A DNA stretch of 64,000 nt from Paenibacillus glycinis (lineage in GTDB: Bacteria; Bacillota; Bacilli; Paenibacillales; Paenibacillaceae), in NCBI RefSeq assembly GCF_009909185.1, contig NZ_JAAAMV010000033.1:1-64000 (forward strand). Reading direction: 5' to 3'. Of the stretch, positions 51,584-59,771 are shown one piece after another. The notes under the pieces are model-generated. The model did not search any database. It was not told the origin of the DNA and saw only the letters and a program-made list of their open reading frames with translations. A program made the position numbers and the translations under genes. Every line of letters begins with the position of its first letter. The first letter of the stretch is position 1.

Positions 51584-53797
51584 TTACCTTGAGGCATGAA
51601 TCCCGGGGACGAGCTTCTTGCCCGGACGCTTCCGCTGCTCGGTCTGGTACTGCTTCGACGCCCGCGTTCCGAGCGCGCAGACGATCTCGTTCGTGATCGT
51701 GCCGGTGCGCTTGGCCATCTCCCCGGCCGTGATCCGCTCGCCGCCGTCTTCCCCGATGATGGTCACCGTGTCTCCCTGCCGCACGCGGTCGATGCCGCTG
51801 ACGTCGACCGTCAGCTGATCCATGCAGATTCGGCCCACGATCGGGGCCCGTTTCCCGTGAATCAGCACGCTTCCGCCGCGTTCCGACAGCTCCCTCGGGA
51901 TCCCGTCGGCATAACCGATGGCGACCGTCGCGATCCGCGTATCCGCGGAAGCCGTAAAGCTGCGGCCGTAGCCCACGGACTCCCCGGCCTCCACGACATG
52001 CACGCGCGACACGCTGGCCCGGAGCGACAGCACCGGCCGCAGCTCGATCTTCGTCCGCGTCGCGTCGCTTTCCGAGGACAGCAATCCGTACAGCGCGATG
52101 CCGGGACGAGCCAGGTCCATCGCAAGCTCCGGGAAGTTCAGAATGCCGTAGCTGCTCTGCAGATGAAGCATGCCCGGGCGAAGTCCGGCCCCCCATACGA
52201 GCGACACGACATGCTGAAAACGGTCGATCTGTTTCCGGCTGAAGGCGATATCGTGCGGATCCAGGCTGTCCGCTTCCGCCAAATGGCTGAACGTTCCCGT
52301 CACCTGCAGCCGGCTGTGCCGGTACATCGACAAAATCTCGTCGTCGTGATCGCTTTGCTCGCCCAGACGGTTCATGCCGGTATCGATCTTGACGTGCACC
52401 TTGAATTTGCCGCCGTGCGCTTGCAGGCGCCGGGCATCGTCGGCATGGATGACCGTTTGCGTCAGCTTCCATCGGACAAGCTCGGCCAGCCGGTCCGTCG
52501 GCGTGTAGCCGAGAACGAGAATGTCTCCCTTCACGCCGCGTTTCCGCAGCTCGATGCCTTCCCCGATCTCCGCGACCGCGAAATGGCGAATGCCCGAACC
52601 GTACAAGCGCTTGGCGATCTGGACGCTGCCGTGGCCGTACGCGTTCGCCTTGACGACCGCCATCAGGCTTGTCCCGGAAGGCAGCGCGCTTTGCAAAACC
52701 GCGGCATTGTGATCCAAATGCGCCAGGTTGATATCCACCCATGCCCGCTGCCCGCCGGCCTTCGGCGAGGATTTGCGTAACGCGAGTATAGCAATCGCGG
52801 AGGCGAACAGCAACGACAAGACCGTAACGGCCGCGAAAAACACGATGCTGTTGCCGACCGCGATCGATTGGAGCCCCGTCATCTTGGCGAACCCGCGAAC
52901 CGCTATGATAACCAGAGGATGAATCAGATACACCGTCGTGCTCATGTACCTGATTCGGGGATGCGATTTTCCGCCGAAGGCCAGGAGCAGCGCGAACAGG
53001 AAGATTTCCGCGGGAACGGCCGCGAGATACATGGCATCGTGCAATGGCGTCGCGTATCGGTGCAGCGCGATGCCTTCCGCGAGCAGCGCGCAGAACGAGA
53101 CGGCGAACAGGGCCGCGTACCGCTTCTTGCCGCCGAGCGACGGCGCGATGCGCGAACCGCCCGCCGCCGCCGAACCGAATGCCGCGCCGAGCGCGATGTA
53201 GAGCGGCGCGAAGAAGAGCCCGTTGCGCGTCTGGCCGAACGCGTCGAACAGCTGGCCGTAGAAACCGGCGAATTGGGCGCTATGCGTCGTTACCCCGTAG
53301 TAGCTGTCCCCGAACAGCCCGACGGCATACAGCGCGCCTGCGGCGGCCAGGACGAACCGGTTCGGCAGCCAAGTCCGCAAACCGAACACGATCAACGTGC
53401 CGATAATGAGCGCCGGAAGGTACCACAAGTGATAGAACGTGCCGCCGAAGAAAATATCCTTCGTTATCGAGGCGGCGGTCGAATCGCTGCCGAAGCGGCC
53501 GTTATACAAATTCACCGGCAGGTACAGCAGGATGCCCACGCCGTAAAGCGTCCCGATGCGGCTCAAGAAACGCTTGACCGGCGGTTTGCCCGCTCCGCCT
53601 TCCCGCCTCGGCCGGAAGAAGAAGAAACCCGAGGTCATGAAGAAGTACGGAACGGTAAGGCGAGAAATGATGTCCGTCAGCACGAAGTCCGCCTTGGGGC
53701 TTAAGGAAGCGAGCGGTCCCGTATGATTGGCGATCACGAGCATGGCCGCGAACAGCTTGAACAGATCCAAACTGCCGTAGCTTCGGTTAGCGGACAT
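51584..53797 (-). CDS. vanT: VanT-type membrane-bound serine/alanine racemase
   Basis: A 737-residue fusion. Residues 1-340 are an acyltransferase-3-type membrane domain with about ten helices (SLDLFKLFAAMLVIANH at the start), which in VanT is thought to take up L-serine. From about residue 350 a complete fold-III alanine racemase follows: PLP Lys near 379 in AVVKANAYGHG, VKIDTGMNRLG, and the C-terminal barrel with GRICMDQLTVDVS. VanT proteins supply D-serine for D-Ala-D-Ser precursors. ATG 53797 has AAGGAG at about 10 bases and overlaps the vanXY stop by 11 bases. Serine against alanine preference cannot be proved by reading. Confidence 0.92.
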   Translation of the reverse strand: MSANRSYGSLDLFKLFAAMLVIANHTGPLASLSPKADFVLTDIISRLTVPYFFMTSGFFFFRPRREGGAGKPPVKRFLSRIGTLYGVGILLYLPVNLYNGRFGSDSTAASITKDIFFGGTFYHLWYLPALIIGTLIVFGLRTWLPNRFVLAAAGALYAVGLFGDSYYGVTTHSAQFAGFYGQLFDAFGQTRNGLFFAPLYIALGAAFGSAAAGGSRIAPSLGGKKRYAALFAVSFCALLAEGIALHRYATPLHDAMYLAAVPAEIFLFALLLAFGGKSHPRIRYMSTTVYLIHPLVIIAVRGFAKMTGLQSIAVGNSIVFFAAVTVLSLLFASAIAILALRKSSPKAGGQRAWVDINLAHLDHNAAVLQSALPSGTSLMAVVKANAYGHGSVQIAKRLYGSGIRHFAVAEIGEGIELRKRGVKGDILVLGYTPTDRLAELVRWKLTQTVIHADDARRLQAHGGKFKVHVKIDTGMNRLGEQSDHDDEILSMYRHSRLQVTGTFSHLAEADSLDPHDIAFSRKQIDRFQHVVSLVWGAGLRPGMLHLQSSYGILNFPELAMDLARPGIALYGLLSSESDATRTKIELRPVLSLRASVSRVHVVEAGESVGYGRSFTASADTRIATVAIGYADGIPRELSERGGSVLIHGKRAPIVGRICMDQLTVDVSGIDRVRQGDTVTIIGEDGGERITAGEMAKRTGTITNEIVCALGTRASKQYQTEQRKRPGKKLVPGIHASR

Positions 53798-54671
53798 GGC
53801 GGATCGGCTCCTTGTCGTAGACGGCCGCGACGACGTAACCGTCCCGGTTGTTGCCGGATAATTCCCAGCCCGCGGATTCGCCGGCGCCCGGTACCGGGAC
53901 GTCCGTTCCGCCGGGAAGCGCGGCGACGTAGTAGATTTCGTACGTGCGGACGCCGTCCGTGAACAGCAGATGCGCTTTCCCGAAAGCATACTGCTTCAGA
54001 TAGGACGTGTATTCTTCGAGGCACAGGTTCTCGCGCGTCATGATCGCCGCATGCGGGCGGCCCACGTAGCGATAATGCCATGGCTCGCAGGCAATCCCCG
54101 TGATCTCCGTCTTGCTCTCCTGATAGCGCTGAACGAAGCCGTATTCCGGCGCCAAGCGCCGAAACGCCGCGCTTGGCCCTTCGTCCTCGGGGAAGGAAGG
54201 CGCGATATAGTCCAGGCCGCGGCCGGCCAAGCCGACATCGACGGCAAGACCGGTCTGATGCTCGCTCGCGCCCGGAAGCGCCACGTAGCTTTCCGTATAC
54301 GCCCGTCCGCGTTCCCGCAGCTTGTCCGCGTAGATGTCCCGCTGCGTTTGCTTCGAGCGATACCCGCTCACGACGGCGATGCGGTCCCCGCCCTCGCAGG
54401 CATCCAATAAAGCGGACAGCTGCGCGAGACATTCGGCATCCAGCCTAATGCGGGGCTCCTCTCGACCGGCCGCCTGCAGCATGCCGTTCGTCACGTCCTC
54501 GAGCCGCAGCGTGCATGTCGCGACGGGATGCGCTTTGTTGACAAGGATCAGCGAACCGTCGTGCAGCTCGTCCTCGCTTAAGCGCGAACTTGCATACCTG
54601 CCCGCTTGCGGCAATCCGCGCCCCAGCGTCCATGCCGGCGCATCTATAGGTTTTCTCGTTATCGATTTCAT
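53787..54671 (-). CDS. vanXY: VanXY-type D,D-dipeptidase/carboxypeptidase
   Basis: A 294-residue zinc peptidase of the VanY/VanX (M15B) family. Zinc ligands are in ASEHQTGLAVDVG (His and Asp, residues about 137-148) and EPWHYRYVG (catalytic Glu and zinc His, about 195-203); SGYRSKQTQRDIY precedes them. There is no signal peptide or membrane helix, so it acts in the cytoplasm like VanXY, which removes D-Ala-D-Ala dipeptide and trims D-Ala from pentapeptide. About 70 C-terminal residues extend beyond VanXY-C, as in the VanG-type enzyme. GAGGA lies 9 bases before ATG 54671. It overlaps vanT. Confidence 0.92.
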   Translation of the reverse strand: MKSITRKPIDAPAWTLGRGLPQAGRYASSRLSEDELHDGSLILVNKAHPVATCTLRLEDVTNGMLQAAGREEPRIRLDAECLAQLSALLDACEGGDRIAVVSGYRSKQTQRDIYADKLRERGRAYTESYVALPGASEHQTGLAVDVGLAGRGLDYIAPSFPEDEGPSAAFRRLAPEYGFVQRYQESKTEITGIACEPWHYRYVGRPHAAIMTRENLCLEEYTSYLKQYAFGKAHLLFTDGVRTYEIYYVAALPGGTDVPVPGAGESAGWELSGNNRDGYVVAAVYDKEPIRHVR

Positions 54672-54711
54672 ATGCGACACTCCTCGCTCAAGCTTGTTTA
54701 ACCTTAAGCCG

Positions 54712-54776
54712 AGTGTAGCCGCTTCAGCGCGTTTCTCCTATTGATCCGGCTTTCAACTCCCTTACAACGTCGTAAG
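54712..54776 (-). promoter_or_regulatory. BceR-like promoter module B (vanXY-vanT-bceRS)
   Basis: Inverted repeat CTTACAACGTCGTAAG at 54761-54776, inside the 3' end of the ligase gene. On the minus strand TGAAAG begins 6 bases on, ATCAATAGGAGAA follows, and TACACT (54712-54717) begins 44 bases after TGTAA. Confidence 0.82.
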
Positions 54777-55830
54777 GTGATCCCGGCCGGAGCGCTTCCG
54801 CGATCAGCCGATCCAGCAGTTCGGGAAACGCGATGCCCGCCTCCCGCATCATGTTGGGGTAACGGCTCGCCGCCGTAAAGCCCGGGATCGTGTTCACCTC
54901 GTTGAAATAGAGGCCGCCGTCCCGCGACAGGAACAAGTCGACCCGCGCAAAGCCCGCGCAGCCGAGCGCGCGGTAGATGCGCAGCGCCGTTTCCCGCGCT
55001 TGCGCCGCTTGAACCGCGTCGATCCTGGCCGGAAGATGGATCGCGGACGTGCGCAGCGAATATTTCTCGTCCAGGTCGAAGAAGCCGCCGGCCAGCTCGA
55101 TTTCGTCGAGCGCTCCCGTCACGGGCTCGGAGCCGCCAAGCACCGCGCAGCCGATTTCGAAGCCTTCGATATGCGTTTCGATGATGATTTTGTCGTCGTG
55201 CAGCAGCGCCGTCGCGATGCCCGCTTCCAGCTCCGCCGGATCATGCGCCTTCGTAATGCCGATCGATGATCCCGACCGGGCGGGCTTGACGTAGAGCGGG
55301 TAAGTCAGCGCGTCCAAGCCGCTTCGCTTCCCGGCCTCCCACTCTTCCCGCATCAGCGTCACGGAAGGCGGAACCCGGATGCCTGCCGCTTCCACGAGGG
55401 TTTTCGCGACCGTCTTGTCCATGCAGACGGCCGAGGACAACGAGCCGCAGCCCACGAACGGCAGGTCCGCCAATTCGAGGAGCCCTTGCACCGTGCCGTC
55501 TTCGCCGTTCTTGCCGTGAAGCACGGGAAAGACGACGTCGAGCGGCGTGAACCGGTACTCCGTGCCGGCCAGCTCGAACAAGCCTTTCGCCGCCCGGTTC
55601 GGCGACAGGAAGGCCGGCACGCAGCTGGGATGCGCCAGCCAGCGGTCCGCCTTGACGTCCTCCGCGCCGCCGCCGTATCGGAACCAATGCCCATCCCTCG
55701 TGATGCCGATCATGACGATGTCGTACTTCTCGTTATCTAAATGCTTCAGGACGGCCGATGCGGACGAAAGCGATACCTCGTGCTCCGTCGAAGCGCCGCC
55801 GAACAGCACGCCAAGCGTTATTTTCTGCAT
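54724..55830 (-). CDS. vanG: VanG-type D-Ala-D-Ser ligase
   Basis: A 368-residue ATP-grasp ligase of the Ddl/Van family. It shows LFGGASTEHEVSLSSASAVL, VFPVLHGKNGEDGTVQGLLE, the glycine-rich KPARSGSSIGI loop and the Mg-binding FNEVNTIPGF. The omega-loop region reads GGFFDLDEKYSLRTSAIHLP: the FFD and EKY features are those of VanC/VanG D-Ala-D-Ser ligases, not of housekeeping Ddl or D-lactate ligases. The overall wording follows VanG of Enterococcus as I recall it. It would make D-Ala-D-Ser precursors that bind vancomycin weakly. AAAGGAGCGG precedes the ATG. First gene of the cluster, under module C. Confidence 0.9.
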   Translation of the reverse strand: MQKITLGVLFGGASTEHEVSLSSASAVLKHLDNEKYDIVMIGITRDGHWFRYGGGAEDVKADRWLAHPSCVPAFLSPNRAAKGLFELAGTEYRFTPLDVVFPVLHGKNGEDGTVQGLLELADLPFVGCGSLSSAVCMDKTVAKTLVEAAGIRVPPSVTLMREEWEAGKRSGLDALTYPLYVKPARSGSSIGITKAHDPAELEAGIATALLHDDKIIIETHIEGFEIGCAVLGGSEPVTGALDEIELAGGFFDLDEKYSLRTSAIHLPARIDAVQAAQARETALRIYRALGCAGFARVDLFLSRDGGLYFNEVNTIPGFTAASRYPNMMREAGIAFPELLDRLIAEALRPGSPYDVVRELKAGSIGETR

Positions 55831-55877
55831 GTTATCCGCTCCTTTGTTTCGGCCTTCTGCGAGAACGGCCTATCCCG

Positions 55878-55942
55878 AGTGTAATCCGCCTCGTCCGGTT
55901 CTCCTATTGATTCGGCTTTCAGCTACCTTACAGCTTTGAAAG
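55878..55942 (-). promoter_or_regulatory. BceR-like promoter module C (vanG ligase)
   Basis: Inverted repeat CTTACAGCTTTGAAAG at 55927-55942 (least symmetric copy). On the minus strand TGAAAG begins 6 bases on, ATCAATAGGAGAA follows, and TACACT (55878-55883) begins 44 bases after TGTAA. It ends directly next to the azoreductase terminator. Confidence 0.8.
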
Positions 55943-55943
55943 A

Positions 55944-55986
55944 CAAAAAAATCGGGCAAGAGGGAACGATGCCCCTCTTGCCCGAT
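55944..55986 (-). terminator. Terminator of the azoreductase gene
   Basis: A 14-bp perfect stem (55951-55964 with 55973-55986), followed by T7 on the minus strand. It insulates the Van cluster from upstream transcription. Confidence 0.95.
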
Positions 55987-56024
55987 GTATGCTTGCGGTT
56001 GAAGCCCGCGATGCGAATGATCGA

Positions 56025-56660
56025 TTAGAACGTTTTTGCGATTTCTTTCGCTTTCACGATAGCGTCGGCTTTGATTTGCGGCGCTGCAGCCGGGTTAGCG
56101 GCTACGCCTTCGACGAACAGCGGTTCGAAGGAAGGAATGCCGAAGAACATGGAGATTTTTTTCAGGTAGCTAAAGCCGCTTTCGAAGCCTGCGGCAGGAC
56201 CTTCGGAGTAAACGCCGCCGCTCGCTTGGATGTGCAGGCCTTTTTTCTCCGTCAGCAGGCCGACTGGACCTTCGGACGTGTATTTGAACGTTTTGCCGGC
56301 TACGGCGACCGAATCGACGTATGCTTTCAGAACCGGCGGGAACGAGAAGTTCCACATTGGCGATACGAATACGTATTTGTCGGCAGCGACGAATTGATCC
56401 ACGAGTTGGCCAAGACGAGCGACTTTCGCTTTTTCGGCGTCGGACAGTTGGTCGAATCCGGAACCGGATTGGAGTTTGCCCCAGCCTGCGAATACGTCGG
56501 CGTCGATTTGCGGGATGTCTTCTTTGAACAGATCTAGGTGAACGACTTCGTCAGCCGGGTGCGATTCGCGGTATGCGTCGATGAATTCTTTGCCTACGGC
56601 CATGCTGAACGAAGCTTGGTGATCATGCGGGTGGGCAGTGATATACAGTACAGTTGCCAT
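56025..56660 (-). CDS. azoR: FMN-dependent NADH:quinone/azo reductase
   Basis: A 211-residue flavodoxin-fold enzyme of the AzoR family. FMN contacts are in [15 protein letters not shown] (residues 6-20) and [17 protein letters not shown] (about 100-116), with [10 protein letters not shown] near 145. It reduces quinones and azo compounds by two electrons with NADH, guarding against thiol and quinone stress. Codon use is unlike its neighbours: many GCT, GTA, ACT and GAA codons and lower GC, a pattern typical of very highly expressed genes. A candidate promoter TTCCCA-N17-CATAAT lies upstream, next to the inverted repeat GTATCC-N4-GGATAC. Monocistronic. Confidence 0.92.
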   Translation of the reverse strand: MATVLYITAHPHDHQASFSMAVGKEFIDAYRESHPADEVVHLDLFKEDIPQIDADVFAGWGKLQSGSGFDQLSDAEKAKVARLGQLVDQFVAADKYVFVSPMWNFSFPPVLKAYVDSVAVAGKTFKYTSEGPVGLLTEKKGLHIQASGGVYSEGPAAGFESGFSYLKKISMFFGIPSFEPLFVEGVAANPAAAPQIKADAIVKAKEIAKTF

Positions 56661-56758
56661 TTTCTTTATAACTTCCCTTCGGTTTGGTTTAAATTTAAGA
56701 CTTTCTCATTATGATCTGTTTTCGCATCCTTGGGAAGAAGGCACATCAAAGTGTTCAA

Positions 56759-56774
56759 GTATCCGTGGGGATAC
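56759..56774. promoter_or_regulatory. Operator-like inverted repeat upstream of azoR
   Basis: GTATCC-GTGG-GGATAC, 6-bp arms, about 100 bases before the azoR start and just upstream of its candidate -35 box. The surrounding 56661-56876 is AT-rich and holds no gene. Confidence 0.4.
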
Positions 56775-56876
56775 CATCAGAAATTTCCATCGTTTACAAA
56801 ATATTATTCCACCCGCTATTCTCGTACGCCTGGCCCGGGTTAGCCTCCGTACGCGTCGATCGCCAATGGCATCGGC

Positions 56877-58064
56877 CTAGCCGGTCAGCCTGCGCTTCGC
56901 TTTCCGCAGCAGCATCAGCAGAAAATGAAAGCCCGGCGCCGGATCGCGCACGCTCCATATCGCGGGAGCCTGGCGAACGAAGTACGAGCGCAGCACCTGC
57001 CCGCGGCTCAGCTGCTTCGCGCGGATATAAGCCCTGGCCGACAGGATATCCTCGTACAAATAGTTGAATACGATGCCGGTATCCCGCGTCACCGCGTTCG
57101 TCCCGATCTCGCCGCCGGTCAGCTCCGCGTACGCCAGCATGGGGAAATTGATGCCGCATTTCCGGAGCAGCACGTTCAGCGTCGTCGTCCTGGCGTTCAC
57201 CTCGATCAAGTAGAACCGCCCGTTCCCCGCATCCCGCTTGAACTCGATCTCGGCGAAGCCCCGGTAGCCGATCGCTTCCAGGAAAGGAGCGCCGATGGCG
57301 TTCAGCTCCGGCACGTGCTGCTGCCGGGTAAACGTCGATGCCCCGAAGTTGATGGGATACTGGCGCAGCTTCCGGCAGGTCATCCAATGCGTGACCTTGC
57401 CCGATTGGTTCACGTAGGCGTCGTACGTGTACATCTGGTCGTCGAAGCCCGGAACGATCCGCTGCGCGACCACGTCCATGCCGGCCTCTTCGGCCTTCGC
57501 GATGCTCGCGCGGAGCTCGGCGAGATCGAAGCATTTAAACATTTTGACCCTGAATATCGACACGAACGACGCGGAGTCCGCAGGCTTCACGATGCAAGGG
57601 AAGCCGATGCGATCCGCGACCGTCGCTTCGAAATCCGGTTCCGAAGGATGCGCCGTCTCCGGCACCAGGACCCCGTGCCGGGCCGCGAGCTTATGCAGGA
57701 ACGCTTTGTCCATGACGCTGCTCCAGAAGCCCTGGTCCGTCATGTTGAGGAGATAGTAGCCGCGCAGGACATCCAAATGCCGATCGACGAACTCGACGTA
57801 CGGATCGCCGCACGGAAACAAGACCGGCTTCGCCTCCTGCCGCTCGGCGTAATCGATCAGCTCGCGCAGCGCCGCTTCCTCCTCGTGACGGTAATGCGGT
57901 ATGATCCGCTGTTCCTTTAAATATCTCGACTTCGACGCATATGTATTTTCCTTGGCATAATCCATCGCCACCGTATAGACGCCGTTCGCGCCCAGGCAGC
58001 GGATGACGCTCAGTCCGATAAAATAGTTGGAGCCCAATATGACCGCCTTAGCCTTGTGCTTCAT
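56877..58064 (-). CDS. ATP-grasp carboxylate-amine ligase
   Basis: A 395-residue ATP-grasp enzyme. The N-terminal pre-ATP domain starts AVILGSNYFIGLSVIRCLGA, the ATP-binding core contains FPCIVKPADSASFVSIFRVK and VVAQRIVPG, and the metal-binding end is FAEIEFKRDAGNGRFYLIEVNARTT. The family includes D-aspartate ligases that build peptidoglycan cross-bridges and various peptide or amino-acid ligases; which of these applies cannot be decided. A C-terminal helical region of about 70 residues may contact the membrane (FHFLLMLLRKAKRR). GGAGGG lies 8 bases before ATG 58064. Its position next to the Van cluster hints at wall metabolism. Confidence 0.78.
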   Translation of the reverse strand: MKHKAKAVILGSNYFIGLSVIRCLGANGVYTVAMDYAKENTYASKSRYLKEQRIIPHYRHEEEAALRELIDYAERQEAKPVLFPCGDPYVEFVDRHLDVLRGYYLLNMTDQGFWSSVMDKAFLHKLAARHGVLVPETAHPSEPDFEATVADRIGFPCIVKPADSASFVSIFRVKMFKCFDLAELRASIAKAEEAGMDVVAQRIVPGFDDQMYTYDAYVNQSGKVTHWMTCRKLRQYPINFGASTFTRQQHVPELNAIGAPFLEAIGYRGFAEIEFKRDAGNGRFYLIEVNARTTTLNVLLRKCGINFPMLAYAELTGGEIGTNAVTRDTGIVFNYLYEDILSARAYIRAKQLSRGQVLRSYFVRQAPAIWSVRDPAPGFHFLLMLLRKAKRRLTG

Positions 58065-58167
58065 TGCCGCATCCCTCCGAATCCCTGCCATGAATCTATT
58101 CTTCGCTTGAAACTATTCTTCACCTGCAAGATTCGCCATATGCGGCCGCTTCCCTTCCGCAGGCGCG

Positions 58168-58214
58168 AAAAACGGCGTATCGGCCAAGCCCTTCGAGGGC
58201 TTGCCGATACGCCG
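58168..58214 (-). terminator. Terminator of the YesM/YesN operon
   Basis: An 18-bp stem with one bulge (58173-58191 with 58197-58214), a TTCGA loop and T5 on the minus strand. Confidence 0.92.
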
Positions 58215-58220
58215 CCGCGA

Positions 58221-59771
58221 TCAACCGTACAGCGTGCCCTTCGCCTTGCTCCGGTAATCCTGGGGGCTGATCCGGTATTTATCGCTGAACAGCCGGGAGA
58301 AATACCGGGGATTCGCGATGCCGACCATCGTCGAGATTTCATAAATCTTGAGGTCGGACCGCGCCATCATCTCCCTTGCCTGCTCCAGTCTGTAATCCTG
58401 CAGAAAATCCAGGAAGCTGCGCCCGGTTTCGTTGCGGAACAGCGTCGCGAACCAGCTCGGGCTCAGGTTGACGCGGCGCGCGACGGCCGCCGCGTCGATA
58501 TCTTCGCGATAATGGTCGCGGATATAACCGATCGCGTCGCGGATCTCCTGCCTGCGGCACGACGGCGGCAGCGCCCCCCGCTTCAGGCGGTCGATCAATC
58601 GTTCGATCAGCGCCGTCAATTCATCGGCATGGCCGCAGCGCTCGACTTCATCCGGGATCCATTCGCGCACCGAGGCCGCGCCATCGTCCGTCTCCATCGT
58701 CAAGTCTTCCCGGAAGCAGCCGCCGAGCTCGAAGCCGGCGTGCCTCAGCTGCTCGGCACCGGGCTTCGCCCGAAGCACGATCTCGTCCCGCCACGCGCGC
58801 AGGTGTTCGAAGGCGGCGCCCGCGTCGAGTTCCTCCGCCGCCTGCTTGATTCGCGCATGAAGAGCCCTCAAACCGGCGCCGCCTGCCGAATCCGGAGCGG
58901 CCGCGCCCTGACCGTCGCCGGACATGACGATCCCTCTCGGTTCGTAAAACGCGCGCTCCAGCAGCCAGCGGCAATCCAACAGCGCGGCGGGCAGCCGGTC
59001 CAGCCTGAATCTCGCGTCCGACAGCGCTTGAAGCGGCTCCAAGCCGACCTTGGCGCATTCCTCGTATCCTCCGCGCAGGACTCCCGCGGACCAAGCGTTG
59101 AAATCCGCGCAGCCGTTCAGCTCGGCCGAAACGAGCAGGACCGCCCAGTCCGTCTCCGTCAGCCGAATGACGAACGATGCATAAGGCGCGGCTTCCGACT
59201 CGTACGCGCCTATCAAACGCGCGGCGTCGAGCTTGGCGTCGACGGGAAAGCGCAAGGCGCCGAGCCTGAACTGCCTGAACGCCGCCGTCTCGCGCTCCAA
59301 TTCCTCCCCGGTCGCCGTCGCCGTCCCCGACAGCAAGCGGTCCTGCAGCAGCTGTCGCATCGTCCAACGCTTCCGCAGGCGGGTCTTGCGCATGTCCGCG
59401 ACCGCCCGATCCAGGCAGGCGATGAACTCCGTCTCGCTAAGCAGCAGCTTCGTCAGGTAGTCGGCCGCGCCGAACCGCATGGCATGCTGCGCTTTGTCGA
59501 AATCCTCGAAACACGTCAACAGGATGACCGCGGGAGGCGCCGTCATGCCGCGGATCCGCTCCAACAAGCCGAGTCCGTCCAGCACCGGCATGCCGATATC
59601 GGCGATGACGATATCCGGCTGCCGTTCCCCGAGCATGCGCCAAGCCTGCTCGCCGTTCTCCGCTTCCGCCGCGATCTCGTATCCGCGCGCCGCCAAGCCG
59701 AACGAACGAATGCGCATCCTGGCGAGCGGTTCGTCGTCGACGACAAGCAGGCGAATGGGTCGTTCACTCAT
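58221..59771 (-). CDS. AraC-type response regulator (YesN-like, full length)
   Basis: A 516-residue regulator. The receiver (1-120) has VVDDEP, the phosphorylated Asp58 in IVIADIGMPVLDG and Lys in YLTKLL, where the usual Pro after Lys is replaced by Leu. A middle domain of about 270 residues is typical of long YesN proteins. The C-terminal AraC DNA-binding region has VARRVNLSPSWFATLFRNET and IYEISTMVGIANPRYFSRLF. Its start overlaps the kinase stop by 8 bases. Together with the kinase it most likely activates the neighbouring solute-binding protein and permease genes. Confidence 0.92.
   Translation of the reverse strand: MSERPIRLLVVDDEPLARMRIRSFGLAARGYEIAAEAENGEQAWRMLGERQPDIVIADIGMPVLDGLGLLERIRGMTAPPAVILLTCFEDFDKAQHAMRFGAADYLTKLLLSETEFIACLDRAVADMRKTRLRKRWTMRQLLQDRLLSGTATATGEELERETAAFRQFRLGALRFPVDAKLDAARLIGAYESEAAPYASFVIRLTETDWAVLLVSAELNGCADFNAWSAGVLRGGYEECAKVGLEPLQALSDARFRLDRLPAALLDCRWLLERAFYEPRGIVMSGDGQGAAAPDSAGGAGLRALHARIKQAAEELDAGAAFEHLRAWRDEIVLRAKPGAEQLRHAGFELGGCFREDLTMETDDGAASVREWIPDEVERCGHADELTALIERLIDRLKRGALPPSCRRQEIRDAIGYIRDHYREDIDAAAVARRVNLSPSWFATLFRNETGRSFLDFLQDYRLEQAREMMARSDLKIYEISTMVGIANPRYFSRLFSDKYRISPQDYRSKAKGTLYG

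Noticed and set aside
54724-55830. Housekeeping D-Ala-D-Ala ligase (Ddl)
   Set aside because: The omega-loop region has the FFD and EKY features of D-Ser ligases, and the gene sits in an operon with VanXY- and VanT-type genes under a dedicated promoter.
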